A stretch of 64,000 nt of DNA from Perca fluviatilis (taxonomy: Eukaryota > Chordata > Actinopteri > Perciformes > Percidae): NCBI RefSeq assembly GCF_010015445.1, contig NC_053116.1:10716085-10780084 (forward strand), in the 5' to 3' direction. How positions within the stretch are numbered: position 1 is the first letter of the stretch; each line of letters starts with the position of its first letter. Below the pieces are notes generated by a model, which worked only from the letters and a program-made list of their open reading frames with translations, was not told the origin of the DNA and did not search any database. Shown in pieces: positions 11,521-35,545 of this stretch. The position numbers and the translations under genes were made by a program.

Positions 11521-12241
11521 GTCTTTCTCTCCCCTGTCTTTCACTGGTTGAAGCCTGAAAATATTGTAAACTAACACTGGTCGGACTGTTGATCTCTGTT
11601 TCAGACTGATCTGGTCCTTATCCTCAACGCGTGCCTTTTTCAGTTGCGGAAAATACTTTTCAATACTCATCTGGATTGAAGCAGCAAACATTCAGTGTAA
11701 GAGTAAAACATGACCAAACATCATTTATAATACTTTTATTTGATTCACAGCTGCTACATAGGCCTATAGTGTTTTTACCTATATCTATGGTTTTGACCTC
11801 GACAACCCAACAGCATTTTACTGCAAACTTGCAACAAGTTAACTTTCTAAAGCGGGCGCAATCGCTTGTTTGGTAAGAGTCGGGTCGGTGATTGTGAATG
11901 TGTGATTGTGTAAAGGTGTTCACGAGATGGATACCAACCTTTCATGAACTTGTGAATGTCTCTCCCATGTAGTGAAAATAGGACAAGGGGTCATAAATCC
12001 CAAACTATTTTGTTTTTAATTAAAGAAAAATCTATACAAATGTATACACATGTAATAACCACACAACACATGTCACACATGCCATTTAAGACCCTTAGAA
12101 AGGTATAATGTGCAATTTCAGTTCAGACCATCCCATAAAACGTTTACAAACAATCAATTGAAAGTGAAAGTACCAAACATTGTTAGTTCTGAGGGCCATC
12201 CTTCTTTTATTCACAAACAAACAGTTATAATGCAAATAACG
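11521..12241. other. Non-coding repeat-derived stretch
   Basis: Bases 11790-11960 match 38015-38180 inside the hAT-like element at 37931, so this is probably the displaced interior of the element whose tip is at 3940. No gene is seen. Confidence 0.55.
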
Positions 12242-13114
12242 CAGGGCTCCAGACTGCGACCAAATGGTCGCATTTTGCGACCAAAATTTGAGAGTGTGCG
12301 ACAGAATTTTACATCCAGTCGCACATGTGCGACCAGTAAATTTGCCCCCTTTTTTACACGTTAAACGTTGAAATTTCGGTACCTGAGAGCGCGTAAGCGC
12401 AAGCTTATCTGTCCTCTCTGAAAAATGACAGAGAGCGGTGCTCCGACACAAACACACACACTCGCACACACGCAGAGCTGCAGACGATGCAAACTACGTC
12501 GGCTCTGCAGTTTTGTTGAAGTCACAGTGAGTCACGGAAATGCCGATTAAAGTGGTTTCAAGTGTGGTTACAGTTTTTCATAACTTCACGAAGACAGCGT
12601 TTGCTGCGATATGATATGTAGGCCTATGGCGAGCCGAAAGCGGTCGCGGTCGCGGTGCTATTGAAGTTACACTACCTCGGAGACGAGCAGCCAGGCACAA
12701 CAGTGGTTTCTGTGCCCTGGTGACTGACTGACAGGCTGAGGTTGTAAGGCAAGGCAACTTTATTTCTACAGCAACAAGGCAATTCAAAGTGCTTTACATG
12801 AAACATTAAAGAGCAATTAAAATCGCTCATGATGAAAATAACTTCAGCAATAACGTCACGACAGCGATGAGGCTGTCAGTTTATCTTATATGTTGTATCT
12901 TCAAAAGTGACACTGAATTGGAAACAGCACATTGTAATTTCTGCATCTATTATCAAAGTATTTATTAGTAATACAGTGGAAATTAGTAGAAATGTGAATA
13001 TTTGGTTAGCATGTTGATTTACGGTGTGTGCCCCTACATTTTCTGGTAGTGCCCCTAACATTTTCAGTTGGGGGCCACTGTGCTCCTAGTGAAAAAAGTT
13101 AGTCTGGAGCCCTG
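12242..13114. mobile_element. hAT-like non-autonomous element (CAGGGCTCCAGACT tips), long form
   Basis: Terminal inverted repeats CAGGGCTCCAGACT and AGTCTGGAGCCCTG are intact. A shorter relative lies at 40882-41222. An L2-type 3' tail ('ggcaactttatttctaca…caaagtgctttacat', about 12745-12800) sits inside. No transposase frame remains. Confidence 0.8.
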
Positions 13115-13146
13115 AAACGTGTTTTGACTCCATAAATGGGTTAGAT

Positions 13147-13475
13147 CAGGGGTCACCAACACGGTGCCCGCAGGCACCAGGTAGCCCCCAAGGACCACAT
13201 GAGTAGCCCTCAGGCCTGTTCTAAAAATGAAAATTGAATAATGATATTATCTGTTTCCCACCTTGTTAAGTAATTGTTGATAATTTAATGTGAGAAATCA
13301 TTAACATGATCAGTGTCTTCACATAGATGAGTATCATTAATCATTAATAATCATATATAACTAAAGGCAAACTGAGCAAATTTGTTATTTCAGAAGAGTG
13401 ATCAAACTGGTAGCCCTTCGTATGACTCAATACCCATGAAGTAGCTCTCAGTTTAAAAAAGGTTGGTGACCCCTG
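13147..13475. mobile_element. hAT (Charlie-like) MITE with 8-bp target duplication
   Basis: Tips CAGGGGTCACCAAC and GTTGGTGACCCCTG are perfect inverse matches, 329 bp apart. Flanks GGTTAGAT (13139-13146) and GGTTAGAC (13476-13483) form an 8-bp target duplication with one mismatch, as expected for hAT. Confidence 0.9.
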
Positions 13476-14019
13476 GGTTAGACCCTAATGTTCACAGCCC
13501 AGACTAGCAGCTAGCTTCTACACACCTAAGTAGCCCGTATGAGCTAATTAGATGTACTGTATGTGAATTAATTTAGCCAGTGTCCTACATACGTTATCCT
13601 ATGGGTTGCTAGTGCTAGACACAACTTGTTTTGCTAATTGGCAATTTGCTATTAGTCATGAAAACTTTGTACCAATGCACAAATACTTACCAAAACGTGC
13701 TTCCGCAGATTAGATGTGGAGTTATTGAATGCTGCCAGTTCAGTCACCTTTGGCAGGCACATCTGGCATTGCACGATGATACTATTGCCCCTCAAGAATT
13801 GAAATGAAAAACAGTTCAAATTTCAAATGTGGCCAAGGATTTTCGTCGTTTTGGGCAGCACAATTCAATGTTTCAGCTAGCATTTCTACTGAAACCTGAT
13901 CCACCTCCATCTCATTCTCAATCTCCTACAGAAAGACTTGGCGCCATTCGTCACTGTAGTGGTTCCGGGCACGATTTATTTATTTTTTCTTCCTTTCGGT
14001 TTTCGTTAGTCAAAGTTTT

Positions 14020-14210
14020 TTTTTTTTTTTTTTTTTTACTCCGTAACGGATGGGATTTGTAATGTAGCGAAAGACAATACTTAACTCAAAACGTAATCAA
14101 GTACATTTTAAATTACCGATCTTAAAAACTACTTGAAAAATACAAAATACACAACAAAACTACTCAATACAGTAACGTGAGTAAATGTATTTCATTACTT
14201 TCCACCTCTG
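14020..14210 (-). mobile_element. Tol2-like hAT end
   Basis: A T run, then 'tacttaactc…' motifs up to the tip TTCCACCTCTG ending at 14210. Sequence homologous to copy B resumes immediately after (14211 matches 45042), so 14210 is a true insertion boundary. Confidence 0.65.
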
Positions 14211-14310
14211 ATTTTTATAATGTTCTGAGAATGAGCTAAATTAAACACTTGGCTGAACACAATTTAACGCATTTCCCCACCCTGAGTATCTACCACTATT
14301 GTCGGTATAG

Positions 14311-14844
14311 ATCTATTAATATATAGATATATAAATGGAAGTTATGTTAGTTTAACCGTGATGCGTTACCGCCCACAGTCTGTTTTTAATGAAGGAAGAT
14401 GGAGGCAGCAACATACGCCATGAAGCGTTAGTAGTTTTACGGGCTGACATGTTACTGATATTGGTATATTTGTATTTCTCTTTGTAAAAAATATACCGAA
14501 TTTACCAGGCAAACCTGTCGCTACAGACGAGATGTGAAATAACTCGGTAAGATTAGGCACATAAACAGTTCCACGCTAGTTAGTTAATATTGATATAGTT
14601 TGAATGGGGTTTGGCGTGTTGTTTTCTTAGGCAGCTAAGGACTGGACTAAGCATATTTTACTAACAAAGATCGAATTTGAACCAGTATATATACATTATT
14701 TGAGACTGAATATTTATCGTTATTTGTGGTTTAATGTGTTTCGCGGAGTTGGCTCTGCTTGAATGGAATCGGCGCGAGTATGAACCATATTAACTAAGTT
14801 AACACTCTGACTGTTTTGCTTACATTTGCGTTTCTCTTTGCCAG
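14311..14844 (+). promoter_or_regulatory. Copy A conserved region before the start-codon exon
   Basis: Conserved with copy B (48366-48837 plus 49929-49982). It ends in a pyrimidine-rich acceptor (AG at 14843-14844). A 'tatatata' motif near 14688 is present in both copies but is not evidence of a promoter by itself. This is either the promoter, or the end of a long 5' intron if the block at 3538-3905 is the first exon. Confidence 0.45.
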
Positions 14845-14883
14845 AAAGCTCCCAGACTTCAGTCAGACTTGGCAGACTCCATC

Positions 14884-25819
<10,936 letters not shown>

Positions 25820-26735
25820 GTAAAAAGTTAATTTATTTAACTATGCTGACTAACCCTTACAAATGGCTTTGTCCCTGTCGTGGCTTTTCCAAACTTTTGT
25901 TGATGTCTGCTTTGGATCTGGTCAGCATTTAGCCTATATTCTGTTAACACTCCCTCTGTCTGTCATGTCTTAAGTGTTGCATGGATAGTTGTGCATGTGC
26001 ATTTGTAATGCTTTTTTTCTGAAGGTTTTCTCTACCACACAGTTTCAACGTTGTCATAAGGGGGCGCTGTAATAAACCCTCAAAACACTCTCTTACACAG
26101 TGCTGGAGATCACTCTGTAGAAAGAGCGCTGCCCCAAGTTCCTTTTGGTGGTTTTAATCAAATGTTGATAAACTTGTCAGCCAAGTCATGAAGCATTTTT
26201 TAAGTATTAACCATTAGGTATGCAGTTTTTATGTTAATACTCTGCTGCATTTAATGTTTCCATGGATGTCACACATTTGCGTGACAGAGGAAGCACAGGT
26301 TCTAGTAATAGAATGGCATATAGATTACGTTTCATTTGGTGTGGCCCCTGAATGTGAAGTGAAATAGATGCTTTATATTTTAATCATCTACGCCATCTAT
26401 GCCAGCTTGCAGAAAGCTACTGGTTGCATTGCAACTAGAGGCACCTTACGAGTGTCACAGAAATGATGTCCTGTCATTATTGCTAGCGTAATTTGCAATC
26501 TTGATGAACAGCACATAATGTCATGGAAAGGATTTTTACATTGACTCATTTCTGCAAAAGGAGAAAGTAGTGGTGCAACGGAGCATTTGGTGGTATGATA
26601 GTCGTATTTCCTTCTGCTGAAGGAACACACTTACACACTTTGTGAACATTAAGTTATTATAACAATAATCAAATTTCAAAGTTTGGAACACCAGGCCACA
26701 TTATATGAATATAAACCGCCTATTTTAACTTTTTG
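25820..26735 (+). other. Copy A intron after the membrane exon; no exon identified
   Basis: No clear coding exon is seen. It is followed by an L2 LINE inserted on the opposite strand. Confidence 0.5.
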
Positions 26736-26739
26736 GTCT

Positions 26740-29700
26740 TGGATGATAATAATAATAATAATAATAAATTGAATTTATATAGCGCTTTTCATGGACTCAA
26801 AGTCGCTTTACAGGGCAGGGTAGATTATAAAAACATAACAAAACAAAACGAGCAAACAAAACAAGTAGAACAAAACAAGATACAGATGAAAAAGGGAGGG
26901 GGGCAGGTGGACTATGGGTAGGCTGAGGTGAAGAGATGGGTCTTGAGGCGGGACTGGAAGATGGTGAGGGACTCCAGAGGTGCGGATCTCTTGGGGAGGG
27001 AGTTCCAGAGCCTGGGAGCTGCTCTGGAGAAGGCTCTGTCCCCAAAACAGCGAGGTTGGACTTTTGGATGGAGAGGAGACCGGCTGAGGTGGATCTGAGG
27101 GACCGTGAGGGTTGGTGGGGGAGAGGAGGTCAGTGAGGTATGAGGGGGCCAGATGGTGGAGGGCTTTATAGGTGAGGACCAGGATTTTGTAGGTGATCCG
27201 GTGGGAAATGGGAAGCCAGTGGAGTTGTTTTAGGACTGGAGTGATGTGGTGCCAGGATTTGGAGCAGGTAATGAGGCGGGCGGCTGAGTTCTGGACCAGT
27301 TGGAGTCGGTTGATGTTGGTAGAGCTGATGCCGAGGAGAAGTGAGTTGCAGTAGTCCAGTCGGGAGGAGATGAAGGCGTGAATGAGTCTTTCAGCAGCGG
27401 GGGGTGTGAGAGAGGGTCTGATTTTGGCGATGTTGCGGAGGTGAAAGAAGGAGGTTTTAATGACTTGACGGATGTGAGGCTCAAGGGAGAGGGTGGAATC
27501 AAAGATAACGCCAAGGTTGCGGGCCTGGGGAGATGGGGAGACAATGGTGCCGTCGATGGTGAGAGTGGGGTTATTGGTTTTGCTGAGTGTGGATTTGGAG
27601 CCGATCAGAAGGAATTCTGTTTTGTCGCTGTTGAGTTTGAGGAAGTTGTGTTGCATCCAGGTTTTAATAGCTGACAGACAGGAGTTGATGTGGGAGAGGG
27701 GAGGATTGTGGGGGATTTGGTGCTGAGGTAGATCTGGGTGTCGTCAGCATAGCAGTGGAAGTCCAGGTTGAAGTGGCGGGAGTATCTGACCAAGAGGGAG
27801 GGATGTAGATGATGAAGAGGAGGGGGCCAAGTACGGAGCCTTGGGGAACACCTTGAGTGACTGTGGCTGTGGCAGAGGTGTGGTTGTGGAGAGAGATGAA
27901 ATGGGATCTGTTGGAAAGGTAGGAGGGAGCCAGCTGAGTGCAGTAACCGCCGATAACGGTGGCTTTTGAGTCTGGTGAGCAGGATGTTATGGCTCACAGT
28001 ATCGGGCTGCACTCAGGTCGAGGAGGATGAGGATGTTGAGGGAACCGGTGTCAGCAAAGGTGAGGAGGTCGTTGAGGACTTTGAGGAGAGCGGTTTCTGT
28101 GCTGTGTAGGGGCGAAAACCAGATTGGAGAGGTTCGAATAGGTTATTGGCAAGAAGATGGGTTTGTGAAGCCGTGAGGCTTAACTATGCGTTCCAGGGTT
28201 TTAGACAGAAAGGGGAGGTTGGATATTGGGCGGTAGTTGTTGAGAGAGGAGGGATCCAGACCAGGTTTTTTAAGGATTGGGGTGACAGCGGCAGTTTTGA
28301 AAGCAGAGGGGACAGTTCCAAGGGACAGTGAGGAGTTGAAGAGGTTAGTGATGTAGGGGCATAGGACCGGGAGGCAGGACTTCAGAAGTGGAGTAGGGAG
28401 GGGGTCAAGGGAGCAGGTAGTGGGTTTGGAAGAGCTGATGAGTTTGGAGATTTCAGGAGGAGTGACTGGGTTAAACTGGGAGAGGAGGAAGTGTGGAGGA
28501 GGGGTCGGGAGGTCTGGAGGGATGGAGAGAGGAGGGTCCAAGGTAGGTGCTGGAGTAGATCCTGGAAGGTCAGATACAGGGGATAGGGATTTGTAAATGA
28601 GATTGATTTTGTCAGTGAAAAAGTGGAGGAATGAGTTGCAGAGATCCGGAGTAGAGGTAAGGAGGCTGTTGGTCCGAGGCTTGATGAGGTTGTTCAATGT
28701 GGAGAAGAGGGTTCTGGGGTTTTGGCAGGGGTCGGTGAGGATGGTGGAGAGGTAGGCAGATTTGGCAGCAATGAGGGCATCTTTGTAGGCGATGAGATGG
28801 GATTTATAGGCTTCATGATGGACTGTGAGGGATGATTTCTTTGTCAGACGTTCAAGTTGGCGGCCCGTTTGTTTCATTTTCCCGGAGTGCAGGTGTGTAC
28901 CAGGGTGAAGAGGTGTTAAAAGCACGGTTTTGTTTTTAGGGGGCCAGGGTGTTGAGGGAGGTAGACAAGGTGGAGTTGAGGTGGTCTGTGAGGTCATCGG
29001 GTGAGGTGAGGGTTGAGTCCAGGTGGAGAGTGGTGGAGAGCAGGTCAGAGAGATGGTGGGGATTGATAGATTTGAGGTTGCGGAAGGTGATTTCTCTGAG
29101 GAGGCGGGGGCGGGGTTTGGAGAAGGGATGGTGAACCGTATCAGTTTGTGATCAGAGAGGGAAAGAGGCATGGATGGAGGTCGAGCACTGGTTGGTTGGT
29201 GGAGCAGACCAGGTCGAGGATGTGACCTTTTCATGGGTGGGGAATGTGACATGTTGGGTGAGAGAGAAGTTATCCAGTAAAATTTTGAATTCTGATGAGA
29301 GCTTGCAGGTGGGGGAGTCCATGTGGATGTTTAAGTCACCGAGTAGCAGCAGCAGACGTGGGAGAGAGAGATGAGGCTAGTGTGAGGAGTTCAGTAAAAT
29401 CAGAGAGGAAGGAGGGATTTGGTTTAGGTGGCCGGTAAATGAGGATGACTGTCATGGAGGAAAGAGTTTTGAAGGCGAGATATTCAAACGATGATACTGA
29501 GGGGAGGGTGAGTTCTGTGATCCGGAAGTTCTGATTGAAAATGACGGCGAGGCCACCTCCACGGTGGGAGGGGCGGGGTTTGCAGATGTAGTTGTAGCCA
29601 GGGGGGGATGCTTGGTTGAGGGAGAAGAAGTCGTTGGGTTGTTGCCAGGTTTCCGGTGAGCAGAAGGAAGTCAAGAGTGTTGTCGAGGATTAGTTCATGG

Positions 29701-30655
29701 AGGGCAGGGGCTTTATTGTTGAGCCGATGGGTGTTGAGGAGGGCAAAGTTGGCATGGTGAGAGGGTGGTGGGATGGGGGCAGGCTGGAGAGATCTGAGGT
29801 TGTCCCGGTTAGCAGTGCGTGTGGTCGTTGGGGTGTGGGGGTATTGCAGTTGAGGGGGGACAGTGAGCCGATTAGCAAATGATTGGAGAGTATGATTGAG
29901 TGTATGTGAAGTGGGGAAAGCACTGTAGTCCGGTCCGGGTTTTCTGTGTAGCCTGATGATGCGTTCAGCCCTATGTGAACCAGTGGGTGAAGCATTCAGA
30001 TGACGTGGGACAGGTGCAACAGAGCGTGCAGGTGACCAGATGGATGGAATGGATTGTCCGTGGTGGAAGAAAACAAACTTGGCGGGCGAGAGCTTCTGTG
30101 GATGTAACGCGGCCGACGTGAAGTCCGAAGCTGTTTGATGACTGGGATGCAGGATGGAATGGAGAGTAGCTGGACGAATTGGACCAGTTGCAGAGTTGAA
30201 TATTTGATCATGATGCCGAGCGGAGGGACGGAGAGCTTCGCTGATAGTGGTTAGCCGGGGCTAGGAGCACAGAGGTGGAGGTGGAGATGGATGAATGAGG
30301 TGATTGCCAAAATGATCCACAGCATGACCGGGCGAGAGGAATGTCTAGTCTTGGTCGCGGCTCGCATCTGGTGGAGGTTGCCTATGAGGAGGAGGTTAGC
30401 AATCGGGTTAGCCGCCGAAGCAGCTAGGATTTGCCGCCACGCGTTTGGTGAACGGGGGCAGCTAGCTAGCGGCTAACCGACGAGGCAAGAGTCCGGTCAA
30501 GGAGCCCCAGGCGGCTTCGGGAACCAGCAGAGAGACTGTCCAGAGGTACAGAGGCTGTCCAGAGGTAGGGGGTACAGCGAACACAAACACAAGAGAATAG
30601 CAGATGAATAGCAGACGGAGAAGCGGCGAATAACCAGCGCCAGCGTCCTCTCACG
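26740..30655 (-). mobile_element. L2 (CR1-group) LINE, long but degraded, minus strand
   Basis: Read on the minus strand, it carries endonuclease fragments (29674-29336 and about 29250-29050), reverse transcriptase (about 28330-27600) and a typical L2 3' tail ('gaaaagcgctatataaattc' type, about 26770-26790) ending in an (AAT)n tract at 26745-26765. About 3.9 kb is close to full ORF2 length. It is broken into at least four frames. Confidence 0.88.
26800..29675 (-). pseudogene. L2 LINE ORF2 (endonuclease plus reverse transcriptase), broken
   Basis: Fragments in order on the minus strand: SHRGGGLAVIF and VILIYRPPKPN (endonuclease, 29674-29336); DHKLIRFTIP (29252 onward); FKTAAVTPILKKPGLDPSSLNNYRPISNLPF (two adjoining RT blocks near 28330-28200); [13 protein letters not shown] (catalytic box near 27770); then [33 protein letters not shown] and a C-terminal LHWLPISHRITYKIL block (27656-26808). 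Frames change at about 27630, 28080 and 29290. The order and motifs are those of L2 LINEs, which lack the long poly-A tail of L1. Confidence 0.88.
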
Positions 30656-30764
30656 TCGGTGTCAAGAGATGATGTCGTGGTAACCTGCTTATTTCTGCTC
30701 TTAGAAATAAACGTGTAGTATTTTGCATTTTAATGTAACACACACACAAATTTTGATATTTTAG

Positions 30765-30771
30765 GCTGTAA
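30765..30771 (+). CDS. Copy A possible last coding exon (weak)
   Basis: After acceptor-like ttttgatattttag, one base completes the split AG codon, giving R-L-stop. A second candidate at 31308 (after ttgtttctgtag) would give S-K-stop. Either ends the protein soon after KHKK. An AATAAA motif at 31449-31454 could serve as poly-A signal. I cannot choose between them. Confidence 0.22.
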
Positions 30772-31510
30772 GAGACAGATGAGAGCAGCAGACAGGGCTT
30801 GTGTGTAGGTGTGGGTGTGGGTCTTCTTTAAATATGGGTGGTCTTGTTGTCTTTTGGGTGAAGAGGGTGTTTCTTTGGACTTCCTTAAAGTCTCCTCACT
30901 TCTTATTTGCCTGGTCGTACATAAGCAGCAACGTTGACCAGTCATTATTGGATTACAGCTCCGGGAAAGGTTCTCCTGACAATGTGGCTCCAAAAGAGAG
31001 AGAGGATGTAGAACTCCCGTTACAAGGATAGACTGCCAAGCACAGCTGAACTCATTTATGCCAAATAAATGGATGGTAATGTTGACAGATGCTTTTTATA
31101 TTTCATACTCTATGTCCATGTTGTATTACTAATGTTTTCTTCCTTCTATGTTATTTGCAGTAGTTAACTTACATGTTTGACACCTGCCTGTGTTACTTCT
31201 CTTAAAACCCTTTCTCTTTCACAGGGCTCTAGTATTTTTTTTTTTTTTTTTTTTTACAATTTGTCTAAAAATGTCAAATTAAAATTTGCTTTTTTTTGTT
31301 TCTGTAGTAAGTAAAAAGGGCTGGTTGAGAAGAGGACTTCTTTGACTGACCTGTGCTGTCCCTGTGCAGGCTCAGGGAAATCATCACCCCCCCCCCCGAA
31401 CAACAGTCTTAAGCTCAATCCTTAGCTCGTGCTTCAAGCGGCTCCTCCAATAAATCGACAATATTTCCATCTTTGACTCACTACTACTTTTCCCCTTCTA
31501 CATAATTCCA
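30772..31510 (+). other. Possible 3' UTR region of copy A
   Basis: No domain is seen. Contains T runs (31229-31255), a C run (31385-31397) and AATAAA at 31449. Plausible 3' end of the gene, unproven. Confidence 0.3.
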
Positions 31511-33431
31511 TTAAAGGGGTGATAGAATGCAAAACCGATTTTACTGAAATTTACGTTGAATAACGACATACGTAGAAGCTCAAAATCCCATTGACACCCC
31601 TTTACTATGAAAATCTCATATTTTGAAACTGCCGCTGAAAACGGGCGAATCTCAACAAAGCTGGAAGTTGACGTCAACCTCCCAAGACCTGTAACTTTGT
31701 CACGCCCATGGGTGTATTAAGAGAACGGTCACGCCCCAACATTTACATAGGCTACACAACTGACCTGAGATCAGGTAGTCTTCTGAATCTAGCTAGGTCA
31801 CGCAAATCTCTGCTATTCCATTACAAAATTCAACAAGTAACAAGCTCGCTGACCGCGCTCTCACTCTCACACACGGGCCATTTAGCTAGCAGTAAGAGGG
31901 GAGTTGCAGTCCCTGGAGCTCTGTCAGGGCAGCGGCATTTGGTTGTCCATTAGCCCAAAAGACGGTGACTTTGCGCGGGTATGGAGTGCAGTGGGCTGCC
32001 AGTCGTGACGGAGCTCCAAGTACCTCATAGCAGGCCGGGGTCTGTGAAGGAAGGCAGGCCGGGCGGCGAGGCAGCAACACAGGCAGCACCGGCGCTGAAA
32101 TCCGATCCACAGTCTTATCAAATTTGCAATTGGCCATCAATTTTCGTAAAATGGCCCATATTTGAGCTTTATATAGTTGATTTTTCGCTTAAAAAAGTCT
32201 CAGAAGTGAATTTAATAACGAAATAGCCCAACAAACAATGTATAACTGCAGTGTCTGAAATATGAGACCTGCTGTCGAGTCTCCCATGTGTTTCTATGTA
32301 GTTTGATCAAACCAATCAGCGCGCAGCTCATTCAAAATATTCATGAGCATACCATATTTGGAAGAAAAGCTCTTGTTCCAAATAGAGCCGTATTCACAGG
32401 GTAGTTAAGGGCCCAATAAAATAGCATTTGGGCAATTTTCATTTCATTCATCATTTGTTACATACCCCATTAGGAGACCTTAAGGAACAGTGTAAAATAC
32501 CCTGTATAATCATTCAATCATCCATTTAAAGGAACATGCCGACTTATTGAGACTTTAGCTTATTCACCGTATGCCCCAGAGTTAGATAAATCCATATACT
32601 CTTCTCATCTCCGTGCGTGTTTTAACTCTCCGACGCCCCCAGCGCTGTACGGGTGTACAAATAACAAGGTCATATGAGACACAGCCGTCTTCTAACCGTA
32701 TACATACTGGGAACTATATTCTCAGAAAGGCGAAGCACTGCTATTCTGTGCTGCTCACCACGGGGCTTCTCAGGTGCTGCAAGCAAATCCGCCTAAGTAG
32801 TTAGAAGACGGCTGTGTCTCATATGACCTTGTTATTTGTACACGCTGTGACTATACAAATCACAACATGTAAATAGGAACATTTTGGCGTTATTTTGTCA
32901 CTTATTCGGAGCAGTAGGTTAGTTGGAGCCGGTTACCTACAGGATCTGTGCTAACCAGGCTAGCTGTGGGAGCGTCAGAGTTACAACACGCACGGAGATG
33001 AGAAGGGTATGTATGGACTTATCTAACTCTGGGAGACACGGTGAATAAGCTAAAGTCCCAATAAGTCAGCGTGTTCTTTTAACTGATGTTTGGAATGCCT
33101 TCCATTTCTTTTTACAACATCACAGCAGAGTTTCCATGCCGCAATTATGAAGGAACGAGATTTCTTGTATATCAGAGGCTTAAAGGGGCTGTACTTGAAA
33201 TACCGAAACAACAGTGGGATAGGGTTGCCTCCACAAGGCTCTCACAGAATGTTCCCCAATGTCTACGTTTTTGTTATAAACAGTCAATTGAAACAAAGTC
33301 GGATAACAACACTCTACAGAGTGGGACTTCATTCTCTGCTAAGGACGCCATTACTCCCGCTATATCTTCACATAGCAATTATTTGTTTGCTGCTATATTA
33401 ATGGTCTGAATGTCGAGTACGGCCCCTTTAA
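31511..33431. mobile_element. TTAA-flanked element with a nested TTAA element
   Basis: Left tip TTAAAGGGGTGATAG (31511) and right tip with GGCCCCTTTAA (TTAA 33428-33431). Contains the element at 32526-33082. No transposase frame is recognised. Confidence 0.6.
32526..33082. mobile_element. TTAA-flanked inverted-repeat element, copy 2
   Basis: Arms 'aaaggaacatgccgacttat' and the inverse 'ataagtcagcgtgttctttt', TTAA at both ends. Related to 22642-23055. Confidence 0.78.
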
Positions 33432-34499
33432 ACCCCATGTTGATTTTAAACTTTTGCACTATAGCTTAGAGCACAGCTCAGCTTTCCCATTGGAGCTCAG
33501 TTACACTGATGGCTTGAAACAAGCAAAATCAGTAAGGAATGTTTGCATGCTTGACCCTAAATACAGCTGTAAGAATTTAATAGTTTTTGTATAAACTTTA
33601 GAAACTTTAAAAACGATCAAAGTATCACTTTCAGTTTGATGCTTAAGAACACAGTGAATTTGCCTCTATTTACTTCTATAAGAAATGTCACCATTTGTGT
33701 AACTGGAATGGATATAATAATACATTGTGTAAATGAGAGGCTCCTAGCCGATAAACCAGTCCTCCAGTCTTGTAAATAACAATGGGATCTGTGAAACAGT
33801 CCCAAGCATAGTGCCTAAATAAAAGGCATGTTCCATATGCCTTATTTAAAAAAGCCAAGTATTTTAGCTTGTTGTTTGTCAGTTTGTTAATAGAGGCTTA
33901 ATGGTAGCCCTACCTTAACTGTGTATGCTTAATAATTGGTCATGTTTAATGGTATTTTGTGTGTTGCGTAGCTTCACCAAATTAAGTTAAAACAGTTTTC
34001 TCTGACAAGGAAAAAATTAAATTAATAATTAAAAGAAATAATTGATCAGGTATTGGTTTTGTAGACATCTCTCTTCTAGAGTGTCAGATTAATATGTGTA
34101 TACCCCCACACTACTCTGAAGAAGATCCATACTTTAAGAGTATTAGGACACAGGTATTGTCTGTGGTTAAATAAAGATGTATAGACTGATTTCTGATTGA
34201 CAATGTTGCACTTGCCTGGCTTTTTGTCTGTATTTGTTAAACTAAATTGTGTGTCAACATCTCAGTGAGTTTTATATTATGTTGAGGCAAGCTTTTATTT
34301 TGACATCACTCTTTGTAATTAATTATTGAAATAAAACAACTGTATAAATGGACTGCATTTATTACAATTGTTGCCTGTAATTCAGCCATTCACTCACACA
34401 CTGTAGGCCAGGTGTGGCCAACCATCTGGAGTCATTTAGAACATGCTCTGACACGTGGACAGCCAGGGATCGAACCGCTGAGAATAGTATGTTATTACA
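33432..34499. other. No gene recognised
   Basis: AT-rich, with an AATAAA motif near 34330. It could hold 3' UTR sequence of copy A, but nothing decides it. Confidence 0.4.
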
Positions 34500-35545
34500 T
34501 ATTAAAAAGGTCAGAGTGCAATATGTCGCAAAAGAATCCTAGTGAAGAAAGTCACAAAAATGACATAGTACAGTATGTCAAAGAAAGTCATAAAAAGTCA
34601 TAGTATAGTATGTCGGAAAAAATCATTATAGTATGTTGAAGAAAGTCATAAAGTAATTGTATAGCATATCGCAAAAGTCATAATATAGTATATCGAAATA
34701 AGTCATAGCGTAGTATGTCGAAAAAAGTCACAAAAATATAGTATAGTATCGAAAGAAATCACAAAGAGACATAGTATGTCGAAAGAAGTCATAGTATAGT
34801 ATGATAAAGAAAGTAACAAAAAAGTCAGATTCAAAATCCTTTATTAATGCCACATAAGGGGAAATTCACATTGTTGCAGCATCAAGGAACAGGGGAAAAA
34901 GTACAAAGAGAAATTATAGATAAACAAACAATAAATAGGTATAGAGAATAAATAGTAACAATTGCGTTTACAGTGTTGAACAGACACATTATTTCACGGT
35001 TTAGTATGTGTGATTTGTTCATGTGGTCTACTGGGAGCAGTGCTGATTGATCAGTCTGACAGCAGCAGGAAGGAAAGACCTGCACTATCTTTCCTTGACG
35101 CAGCACCGATGCAGCAGCCCGTCACTGAAGGAGCTGCTCAGTGCCTTCAGAGGGTCCTGCATTGGGTGGGATAGGTTGTCCATCATGGAGGATATTTTAG
35201 CCATTGTCTTCCTGTCTCACGCCATCTCCAAGATGGAAAAAGTCATAGTATGTCGAAGAAAGTCATAAAAAGACATAGTATAGTATGTTGAATAAAGTCA
35301 TAAAAGACATAGTTTAGTATGTCGAAGAAAGTCAAAAACACGTCAGAGTATAGACAGACAGTACAGTATGATCGAAAAGTCATAGTATGTCGAAAAAAAG
35401 TCTTATCATAGTATGTTGAAGAAAGTCACAAAAAACGACTTAGTATAGCATGTTGGAGATAGTCAAAAACATGTCATAGAATATAGACAGTACAGTATGT
35501 CGAAAAAAAACGTATTACTATAGCATATATAGTCAAAAAAGGTCA
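34500..35545. repeat. AT-rich minisatellite array 2, interrupted
   Basis: Same unit as array 1 ('agtcatagtatagtatgtcg' and 'aaaaaagtca'). Two blocks, 34500-34825 and 35239-35545, are separated by a LINE fragment. Confidence 0.9.
34829..35236 (-). mobile_element. CR1/Rex-type LINE 3' fragment, minus strand
   Basis: Read on the minus strand, it encodes fragments resembling the C-terminus of CR1/Rex-type ORF2, ending in a region like SFLPAAVRLINQHCS. The tail 'gaatttccccttatgtggca' plus 'ttaataaagg' resembles fish Rex/CR1 3' ends. It splits minisatellite array 2. Confidence 0.6.

Noticed and set aside
27378..27726. Plus-strand open frames rich in Gly and Glu
   Set aside because: Shadows of the minus-strand L2 LINE ORF2.
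34440..34490. tRNA-like 'gggatcgaaccgctgag' motif
   Set aside because: Only a T-arm/acceptor-like stretch; no matching cloverleaf was found around it.
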